A stretch of DNA of 61,276 nt, taken from contig JAISCZ010000026.1 in the NCBI GenBank assembly GCA_031265205.1, positions 1 to 61,276 of the forward strand, in the 5' to 3' direction. This document shows, piece by piece, positions 46,919 through 54,037 of the stretch; position 1 is the stretch's first letter, and every line of letters begins with the position of its first letter. The stretch comes from Deltaproteobacteria bacterium. GTDB taxonomy: Bacteria > Desulfobacterota > Desulfarculia > Adiutricales > Adiutricaceae. The notes beneath the pieces are model-generated. The model saw only the letters and a program-made list of their open reading frames with translations, was not told the DNA's origin and searched no databases. The position numbers and the translations under genes are program-made.

Positions 46919-47473
46919 AGAGTCGCCGGGCCTTTCCGGGTCTCTTCCCTTTCCCCCGTCTCCCCACCCTTCGCGCTTCCCCCCGCGCTCTCGCGGCGCC
47001 GCCGCTCCCCCAAGCCTTCCTCGCCTTCGCCCGCCGGGCCCTTTGGGGCCGCGCCCTTCTTCTTCCGCGCGGGTTCCTCGCGCGTCCCCAGGCCCTTAGA
47101 GGGGCGCTCCAAGGCTTTTAGGCTCCAAGGTTTTCAGGCTCCAAGGCTTTTATGCTCAAAGGCTTTTAGGCTCTAAGGCTTTTAGGCTCTAAGGCTTCCA
47201 GGATCTTAAGGCTCCCAGGATCTTTACCCTCCCAAGGCGCCCCTGGCCCCTAGGTCGGGGCCTTTCCCGCGAGGGCGCCCGTCTCGTCGCGGCCAAGGCG
47301 GAGAGTGTTTTTTTTAAGCGCGGGCTCTCCTTCGCTCGCCTCTTCCCCGGGGGAGACTTTTAGCATTTTTCCCGCCGCGCTTACGTCCTGGAAGGCGAGG
47401 CCCCTTAAAACATCTCCCGACCCCCCCGCGCGCCAAGTTTTTTTAGCCTCCCTTCCACATTTTTAAGGAAAGA
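46919..47473. other. 555-bp spacer before lysS with a 16-bp tandem repeat
   Basis: The right half holds the repeat at 47107-47219 and pyrimidine-rich sequence. AAGGAA before the lysS start is the only translation signal. Confidence 0.5.
47107..47219. repeat. seven tandem copies of a 16-17-bp minisatellite
   Basis: CTCCAAGGCTTTTAGG and close variants repeat every 16 bp from 47107 to 47202. A 17-bp variant follows, then a decayed copy. Changes are clustered at positions 3-4 and 9-14 of the unit. It lies 255 bp upstream of the lysS start. Confidence 0.9.
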
Positions 47474-49048
47474 TTGCCTTTTTCCATGAGTTCCCCCATC
47501 GACGAGTTTGACGCGAAAAGCCCAGAATTAAGCCCCAGCGAGAAGGCCGCGCTGCCCCCCTGGACCCTCTCCCTCCCGCCCCTGATTCAGGCGCAGATCC
47601 TAAAGGCCGCCAAACTGCGGGAAGGGGGAATCGCGCTTTACCCCAACGGCTTTCGCCCCGGGGCCAGCGCGGCCTCCATCCGGGCGGAATTCGGGGAGAT
47701 GACCCGGGAAGAACTGGAAGGGCAAAGCCATAGCCGCTCCATGTCTGGAAGGCTCATGGCCCGCCGGGATCACGGCAAAACTTCCTTTTTTACGGCGCGG
47801 GATTCCACCGGGAACGTGCAGCTCTATCTTCGGCGCGACGAAGTCCCTCCGGAGGTCTGGGAACTAAGCAAACAGCTGGATATCGGGGACTTGGTGGGAG
47901 TCGCGGGGGACGTTTTCAAGACCAAGACCGGGGAGCTGACTTTGCGCCTGACCCACCTGGAGCTCGTCACCAAGGCCCTCTGGCCCCTTCCGGAAAAATT
48001 CCACGAGCTCGACGTGGAAATGAAATACCGCCGCCGCTACGTGGACCTCTTCATGAGCGAGGAATCCCGGAGGGTGTTCCGGATCCGCTCCCAGACCGTG
48101 GACTATCTGCGCCGCTTTATGGCGGAGAGGGACTTTTTGGAGGTCGAGACCCCCATGATGCATCCCATCCCCGGCGGCGCCAACGCCCTCCCTTTCAAGA
48201 CCTTTCACAACGCCTTAAAGCAGGAATTCTTTCTGCGCGTCGCCCCGGAGCTTTATCTGAAGCGTTTGCTCGTGGGCGGCTTGGAGCGCGTTTTCGAGCT
48301 TAACCGCAATTTTCGGAACGAGGGGCTCTCGGTGAAGCATAACCCCGAGTTCACGACGCTGGAGTTCTACCAGAGCTTCGCCACCTACGAAGATCTAATG
48401 GATCTCACCGAGGAGCTCTTGGACGGGCTCGCGACGACGATTTTGGGAACGACGGACCTCGTCTACCAGGGCGCGCCGATCTCCTTAAAAGCCCCCTTTA
48501 AGCGCTACTCCTACCGCGAATCCCTCGTCGCCTTGGGTGGGGCGCCCCCGGAGGCCTTAACGAGCGCCTCGGTCGCCCTCGCCTTTATTCAAAGCCTCAA
48601 GCCCGACTTCGCTCCCAAGGGCGAGATGTCCCTCGTCGCCCTCCAGGGGGAGATCTTCGATTTGGCCGTGGAAAAGAAGATCGCGGACCCCACCTTCATC
48701 ACGGCGTACCCCACGGAAATTAGCCCTTTGGCCCGCAAAAACGACGCGGATCCCACCGTGACGGACCGTTTCGAGCTTTTTATCCTCGGCCGGGAATTCG
48801 CCAACGCCTTTTCCGAGCTAAACGATCCCCTGGACCAGTACGAAAGGTTCCTGGCCCAGGTGGCCGAGCGGGAAAAGGGCGACGAGGAAGGCATGTATTT
48901 GGATCGGGATTACGTGCGGGCCCTCATGTACGGCATGCCCCCCGCCGCGGGCGAGGGCGTGGGCGTGGACCGTTTGGTGATGCTCCTCACGGATTCCCCG
49001 AGCATCCGCGACGTTCTCTTCTTTCCCCAGATGCGCCCTGAATCTTAA
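47474..49048 (+). CDS. lysS: lysyl-tRNA synthetase, class II
   Basis: LysS charges tRNA-Lys. The 524-residue protein has the OB-fold anticodon-binding domain (about 90-200, SGRLMARRDHGKTSFFTARDSTG). The class II core follows: motif 1 VETPMMHPIPGGANA, motif 2 FRNEGLSVKHNPEFTTLEFYQ and motif 3 GVGVDRLVML near the C-terminus. TTG 47474 has AAGGAA close by; ATG 47486 is the alternative and starts MSSPIDEF, so the first four residues are uncertain. The N-terminus is longer than in E. coli. Confidence 0.96.
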   Translation: MPFSMSSPIDEFDAKSPELSPSEKAALPPWTLSLPPLIQAQILKAAKLREGGIALYPNGFRPGASAASIRAEFGEMTREELEGQSHSRSMSGRLMARRDHGKTSFFTARDSTGNVQLYLRRDEVPPEVWELSKQLDIGDLVGVAGDVFKTKTGELTLRLTHLELVTKALWPLPEKFHELDVEMKYRRRYVDLFMSEESRRVFRIRSQTVDYLRRFMAERDFLEVETPMMHPIPGGANALPFKTFHNALKQEFFLRVAPELYLKRLLVGGLERVFELNRNFRNEGLSVKHNPEFTTLEFYQSFATYEDLMDLTEELLDGLATTILGTTDLVYQGAPISLKAPFKRYSYRESLVALGGAPPEALTSASVALAFIQSLKPDFAPKGEMSLVALQGEIFDLAVEKKIADPTFITAYPTEISPLARKNDADPTVTDRFELFILGREFANAFSELNDPLDQYERFLAQVAEREKGDEEGMYLDRDYVRALMYGMPPAAGEGVGVDRLVMLLTDSPSIRDVLFFPQMRPES

Positions 49049-49426
49049 TCGCGCCACGCCACGCGGCCCTTGGCGCGCGCGGGGCCGCGGCGCGCGAGGC
49101 GCGGTCGCGCCGTCCCTCGCTTTTTTCCTCTTTCGCCCTTTTTCGCGGCGCTTTCGCCGTACCCTCTTATTTTTTTAACTTTTTTTATTTTGTATTTTTT
49201 CTTTTTCTTTTTCGCGAGTTTTTGGCCTTCGCCTTTTCTTTTTGGAAAGCTTCAGCCCTCTCGCCTCGCGCGGAACTCGCGCTTTAAAATTGATGAAATA
49301 TTATAAAACATAATTTTAGAATTCACTCCGCTTAATTTATGTCGCTAATTTAACGCTACGCTCTACTAGGCGTTCAATCCCGCGCCACGTAATATTGCGC
49401 CTTCTATTCGAAAGGAGCGTTGAACT
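49049..49426. other. 378-bp T-rich spacer after lysS
   Basis: The plus strand has a long T-rich tract (49155-49215) without a clear stem, then AT-rich DNA at 49280-49345 that probably holds the promoter for the small gene at 49427. No other gene is seen. Confidence 0.45.
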
Positions 49427-49636
49427 ATGGCTCGTCGCCGTCGCGTGACTACTAAATGGGACAACCCGGCTTTTACCAAAAAAAGAGGGAAAAATGTCTC
49501 TTCGCTGGAACTCTTATTCCCAACAACGCGGAAAAGGAAACGGCGGAAAACTCTGAAAACGTCTCCCAGCTGTTGTTCTATTGTATTACCCACCATCGTG
49601 GCGCTTGGAGTGGGCTTGCTCTCATTAATCCTTTGA
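49427..49636 (+). CDS. small basic protein with a C-terminal membrane segment
   Basis: The 69-residue frame starts at ATG 49427 with AAAGGAG nine bases upstream, better than background. The N-terminal two thirds are strongly basic (MARRRRVTTKWDN, TTRKRKRRKTLKT); the end, SCCSIVLPTIVALGVGLLSLIL, is a single membrane helix. No family is recognised. Its position just before a Panacea antitoxin locus could be chance. A membrane-active toxin is one guess based only on size and layout. Confidence 0.45.
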   Translation: MARRRRVTTKWDNPAFTKKRGKNVSSLELLFPTTRKRKRRKTLKTSPSCCSIVLPTIVALGVGLLSLIL

Positions 49637-49875
49637 TTTTCCCATTGGTTCTATCGGAAGAATACCCACGCGACTTCGCCCTCCGCCTCCATGCCAATGG
49701 CCAGCGGCTCCCCCGTCCTCGCGTATATGGTGTCTCGTCTCTACCGCGCCCCCACATGCCCCCGCATTCATCCGCTTAATAATAACTTCTCCGCGGTCGT
49801 CGTTTTTTGTGGCGCTCAAGGCGCGGGTTCAGGTACAATGAATCCGGCCCCCGCGCCAGGCCCAGGAGGTGGACC

Positions 49876-50403
49876 ATGACGGATACCATAGTCAAGAATT
49901 CCGCGGCCGCCGTTACCAACTGGTTCATCGACATGAACCGCGAACCACGCGTCGACCTCACGCGCCTTAAAGTCCAGAAGTTGCTCTATTTCGCCCAGGG
50001 CTGGCACCTGGCCTATTTCGACTCCCCCCTCTTCGAGGACAACATCCACGCCTGGCGGTTCGGCCCCGTGGTCGAGACCATCTACCAGGCGCTGAAGTTC
50101 AGGGGAAAGGAGGAGATTATAAAGGCCTACGTCCCCGGATACGCCTTCGAGGCCGGCAATTTCAGGATGGAGGACGCGCCCAGGCTCACGTTCGCCAGCG
50201 ACGAGATCAAGTCCTTCGTGGAGTCTTTCTGGGGGCAGTACTCCGGGCTCCCGCCGTGGCACCTGGTCACCTCCAGCCACATGGAAGGCTCCCCTTGGCA
50301 CCAGGTGACATCCTCGCCGAAGTACGACCGCTACACTAATTCACTGATTCCTTCGGGACTCATCAGATCCTACTTCAAGTCGTCGCTTCCGGAGGAAAGC
50401 TGA
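49876..50403 (+). CDS. Panacea/SocA-domain (DUF4065) antitoxin
   Basis: The 175-residue protein carries the Panacea domain from about residue 10: VDLTRLKVQKLLYFAQGWHLA, DNIHAWRFGPVVETIYQAL, and the C-terminal EGSPWHQV and IPSGLIRSYF. Panacea proteins are promiscuous antitoxins that pair with many unrelated toxins, several of them membrane-active (known from studies of the family). ATG 49876 follows CAGGAGGTGG; the longer upstream frame has no support. The partner is probably the frameshifted gene starting two bases after the stop. Confidence 0.88.
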   Translation: MTDTIVKNSAAAVTNWFIDMNREPRVDLTRLKVQKLLYFAQGWHLAYFDSPLFEDNIHAWRFGPVVETIYQALKFRGKEEIIKAYVPGYAFEAGNFRMEDAPRLTFASDEIKSFVESFWGQYSGLPPWHLVTSSHMEGSPWHQVTSSPKYDRYTNSLIPSGLIRSYFKSSLPEES

Positions 50404-50404
50404 A

Positions 50405-50729
50405 ATGTATCGCGGCGCCCTGCCGCCGCCTCCTTTGCCTTCAGACGCGCCCGGCCAGACACATTCCCGTCAAAAGGCGACGATCGAGGTTGAGGATGAG
50501 CTGTTCATGTCGGTACCCAAATGGGGTTACGACATGACGCGCGATAAAATTGACAAGCTCGAATTGAAAGACAACGCCAATCAGGCGGAACTTAAGAGAG
50601 TTCGTCAGGGCGCGGAAGGACAAGATCAACATGGCGGTCTCTTACGTCTTCCGCGCTTTTTTGACCGTGTTTGGCGGTATCGTCATCGCTTCCGACATAG
50701 AATGGCCCCCTTTCAAAATTATGTCGTGA
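50405..50729 (+). pseudogene. small membrane protein, probable Panacea partner toxin, frameshifted
   Basis: ATG 50405 has GAGGAAAG upstream and reads a charged helical part (DKIDKLELKDNANQAELKRV). The frame then turns into Gly/Arg-rich nonsense. Changing frame near 50610 restores ARKDKINMAVSYVFRAFLTV followed by FGGIVIAS, a hydrophobic membrane segment, ending at TGA 50727-50729. A coiled helix followed by one membrane helix fits a small membrane toxin or phage-type protein. The single frameshift would separate the two parts. Confidence 0.65.
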
Positions 50730-51334
50730 TACAATAGGTATATCGGCGCGCCGATCGCCTTCACGGCGATAATCATGGCGCCCGTGACGCGTTTTTTTCC
50801 AGTATCGTGTGGCGCATACGCAAGAAACTCAAAATTCGCTTTCCTGACCTGTTCTCGTGACTTCTTCCACGCCCAGAATGAACCGCGCCGTGCCAACCGT
50901 CAACATAATTGGCGCCCGCCTTTGGAATCGTCATCATGGCGTCATGAACTCAAGCTTCTAGATTGGCGCGTTATATGCTAGATTAATGTTTCGAATTTGA
51001 TGGCGCGCTCCGCTAGCCTTTCCCTAACGCGCGCTTTTCTTTGTTTTGGCGTTTTTTCTTTTTGGCTTTGTGGGGTCGCCCCAAGCCTTTTTCGAGCGTG
51101 AGCCGCGTCGGCGTATCGCGGCGACTTTCGCCGACTTAGGGCGAGGCGCGCGTAATTTTTTTCTTTTCGCGTGGACGGAGCGCTTGAGAGGCGCCTTCAT
51201 TGGGCGGGAATCGGCCCCGCGGGCGCCGTTTCGCCGGCGGGCGCTATTTTTTTTAGAGGCGGGAGCCGCTCCCCGCCAACCTAGGAGCCGGAGGCGACCT
51301 CGCGGGTCGGCCCCGACCGGAGAGCGAGAGACGC
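50730..51334. other. 605-bp spacer before lolC
   Basis: The left part may be debris of the toxin locus; the rest is GC-rich without a recognised gene. A lolC promoter was not identified. Confidence 0.4.
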
Positions 51335-53131
51335 GTGGGCGTAGAGACAACGATTGCCTTAAGATACCTTCGGGCCAAGAGGCGCAATTCCCTCCTATCC
51401 CTCATTTCTTTTCTGGCGGTGGGGGGAATCGGGCTGGGGGTGGCGGCCTTAATCGTCGTTTTGGCCGTCCTCGACGGCTTTGAGACCAACCTGAAGGAAA
51501 AGCTCCTGGGGCTGCAGCCCCACGTGACCATCTACAACGTCGGCGACAATATTTACGACTGGCGCGAGATCACGCGGAGGGTTAGGGCCACGCCGGGGGT
51601 CGTCACGGCCCAGCCGGCGATTACCGGCCAGGTGATGATCTCCTCGGGCCAGGGGACCGCTGGGGTTCTCCTGAAAGGGATCTCCCCGGAACTGGCCGCG
51701 GAGGGCGATTATTTCGGCCCCATGGGGCTTTCCCCCTACGGGCTGGAAAACCTGACCTTAAGGCCCATGCGCTCCCCCTATCCGCCGCCTTCCGACGGCC
51801 TAGGACAGATTTTCGACCTTAACGACATCGGCGGCTACGCCGCCCCGGAAGGGGCGGAGCTTGGCTGGGAAGACGCTCCGGGCGCGCCGGGCCTCCAGCC
51901 GGAGGAGGGTTTCGACCCCGCTTCCGAAGAGGACTTAGGCCCCATCGACCTGAGCCCCCTAAGCTGGCGAGACGATTTCGCGGAAGAGGACCTGATGGCC
52001 CCCGGGGACGCGGGCGCGGGCCTTAACCTTGGGCCTGGCGCGGGGGTAGAAGAGGCGGGCGCCGACGGCGCCGGCGGCGCGGCGGAGCCGCCACCGGGGA
52101 ACGGCGCGGTCGCCGCGGAGGAGCCGATGGCGGGCGACGGGCGCGCGGAAAGCGAGGCGGACGCCCAGGGCGGCGCGGAAGGCGCGATAGCGCCGGAAGG
52201 GGAAAGCGCGGAAGGGGAGAGCGCGGCGGAAGGCGACGAGGATTATCTGGAGTTTCCCCCGCCCGAGGGGTTTACCGTCGCGGCGGAAGAGGAGCCTTTA
52301 TACGTCGCCGACCCGGAAGGCTATTTAAACGGGCTTCCCGGCATTATCGTCGGCCGGGAACTGAGTCTCCTTTTGGGGCAGATGGCCCTGGGGGAGGCGA
52401 GCGTCATCTCGCCCTTCGGGCGGGTCACCCCCATCGGCCGCAGGGCGCCCCTCACCCGCTCCTACCGTATCGCCGGCGTTTTTCGGACCAATTACTACGA
52501 GTTCGACAGCAAAATCGTCTTTACGACGATCGCGGAGGCCCAGAGCCTTTTGGGGATGGACGACTCCGTCTCCCAAATAGAGGTCTGGGTGGACGATATT
52601 TACCGGGCCGGGGAGATCCGCCGCGCGATCGTGAGCGAGCTGGGGCCCTTCTCCTACGCCGGGGAAGACTGGATCCAGATGAACGTGAGCCTTTTTTCGG
52701 CTTTAAAGCTGGAGCAGACGGCCATGTTCGTTATTTTAACCCTCATTATTCTCGTGGCGGCTTTCAATATCGCCTCCACGCTGGTCATGATGGTCACGGA
52801 AAAGACCCGCGACATCGCCATCCTCAAGGCCATGGGGGCGAGTTCCCGGCAGATCCGCCGGATCTTTACCGTCCAGGGGCTGATCGTGGGGGCGGTGGGC
52901 ACGGCGGGAGGTCTCGTCATCGGGGTGACGCTGTGCGCCCTTTTAAAGCGCTACGAGTTTATCAAGCTGCCCCCGGAGGTCTACCTCATGAGCACCCTCC
53001 CGGTGGAGATGCGTCCCGCGCAGATTTTGGCGATCGTCCTCGTTTCCCTCCTGATTAGCTATCTGGCCACCCTGTACCCGTCCAGCCAGGCCGCCAAACT
53101 CGATCCCGTCGAGGCTATCCGCTATGAGTAA
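51335..53131 (+). CDS. LolC/LolE-type lipoprotein-releasing permease with a large acidic insertion
   Basis: Lol permeases extract lipoproteins from the inner membrane, powered by LolD. The 598-residue protein has the N-terminal RYLRAKRRNSLLSLISFLAVGGIGLGVAALIVVLAVLDGF helix, split here by position, and the FtsX-type C-terminal three-helix core with TLVMMVTEKTRDIAILKAMGAS. Typical members have about 410 residues. The excess is an Ala/Glu/Gly/Pro-rich stretch (about 125-330) inside the first periplasmic domain, continuous with the frame. The start is GTG 51335. lolD overlaps its end by 8 bp. Only one permease is present, so it may act as a homodimer. Confidence 0.9.
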   Translation: MGVETTIALRYLRAKRRNSLLSLISFLAVGGIGLGVAALIVVLAVLDGFETNLKEKLLGLQPHVTIYNVGDNIYDWREITRRVRATPGVVTAQPAITGQVMISSGQGTAGVLLKGISPELAAEGDYFGPMGLSPYGLENLTLRPMRSPYPPPSDGLGQIFDLNDIGGYAAPEGAELGWEDAPGAPGLQPEEGFDPASEEDLGPIDLSPLSWRDDFAEEDLMAPGDAGAGLNLGPGAGVEEAGADGAGGAAEPPPGNGAVAAEEPMAGDGRAESEADAQGGAEGAIAPEGESAEGESAAEGDEDYLEFPPPEGFTVAAEEEPLYVADPEGYLNGLPGIIVGRELSLLLGQMALGEASVISPFGRVTPIGRRAPLTRSYRIAGVFRTNYYEFDSKIVFTTIAEAQSLLGMDDSVSQIEVWVDDIYRAGEIRRAIVSELGPFSYAGEDWIQMNVSLFSALKLEQTAMFVILTLIILVAAFNIASTLVMMVTEKTRDIAILKAMGASSRQIRRIFTVQGLIVGAVGTAGGLVIGVTLCALLKRYEFIKLPPEVYLMSTLPVEMRPAQILAIVLVSLLISYLATLYPSSQAAKLDPVEAIRYE

Positions 53132-53876
53132 AAAGAAGCGCGGTCTCCAAAGCCCCGCGACGCCCCCGCGAGTCCCCGCGGCGCCCAAGACCCCCGCGGC
53201 CCCCGGGGAGGTCATTTTAGAGGCGCGGAATCTCACCAAAAGTTTTTTAAGCGGCGGCGAGACGCTGACGGTGCTGCGCGAGTTGAGCCTCTCCGTGCGC
53301 CTGGGGGAGTCGCTGGCCATTTTGGGAGACTCGGGGAGCGGCAAGTCGACCCTCCTTTATCTCTTGGGAGGCCTGGACCGGCCCACCGGCGGGGAAGTCA
53401 TTTCGGGGGGCGAGGACGTCTTTAAGCTCTCGGAGCCCAAGAGGGCGCGCTGGCGCGCCTCCAAGGTGGGTTTCGTCTTCCAGTTCCACCACCTTCTGCC
53501 GGAGTTCGACGCCTTGGAAAACGTCGCCATGCCCTTAAGGCTCGCGGGCGTCGCGCCGGAAGAGGCTCGCGAAAAGGCCCTCCCCCTTTTGGAGAGGGTG
53601 GGGCTCTCCCAGAGGATAAGCCACCGGCCCGGCCTCCTTTCGGGAGGGGAGCAGCAGCGCGTGGCCCTCGCCCGCGCTCTGGTTCAGGAACCCCAAATCC
53701 TTTTGGCCGACGAGCCCACGGGCAATTTGGACCGGAAAAACGCCCAGATGGTCAACTCCCTGATCCTGGAGCTGGTCCGCGAAAAGGCCCTGGCCGCGGT
53801 GGTCGTCACCCATAACGCCGAATTGGCGCGGCTTTTGGGCGAGAATCTGACCCTTTCCGGCGGGGCGCTGGCGTGA
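53124..53876 (+). CDS. lolD: LolD-type ABC transporter ATP-binding protein
   Basis: The 250-residue ATPase has Walker A GDSGSGKST, Q-loop FQFHHLLPEF, the signature LSGGEQQRVALARAL, Walker B ILLADEPTGNLD and the switch histidine in VVVTHNAEL. This motif set is that of LolD/MacB-type ATPases. An unusual Ala/Pro-rich leader of about 30 residues precedes the domain. ATG 53124 lies within the end of the permease gene, so the two are translationally coupled. Confidence 0.95.
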   Translation: MSKKKRGLQSPATPPRVPAAPKTPAAPGEVILEARNLTKSFLSGGETLTVLRELSLSVRLGESLAILGDSGSGKSTLLYLLGGLDRPTGGEVISGGEDVFKLSEPKRARWRASKVGFVFQFHHLLPEFDALENVAMPLRLAGVAPEEAREKALPLLERVGLSQRISHRPGLLSGGEQQRVALARALVQEPQILLADEPTGNLDRKNAQMVNSLILELVREKALAAVVVTHNAELARLLGENLTLSGGALA

Positions 53877-54037
53877 GGCGACCGCGAAACGCGCCCTTAT
53901 GGGGCGAGATGCGGCTTTTCCTGTTTAAAGATCGCCCAAGATCATGTAAGATGTATCTTTCGCAAGGCTTAAATTTCGCGAATTTCCCTAATTGGCGAGG
54001 TCTGGCCCATAATTCCCAAGGCTCACGGGAGTGCCGA

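Noticed and set aside
47107..47219. CRISPR-like array
   Set aside because: The units abut without unique spacers and are only 16-17 bp, so it is a simple tandem repeat.
53873..54037. 55-residue N-terminal extension of BamA
   Set aside because: It overlaps the end of lolD, has no signal peptide, and the internal ATG 54038 begins a clear signal sequence.
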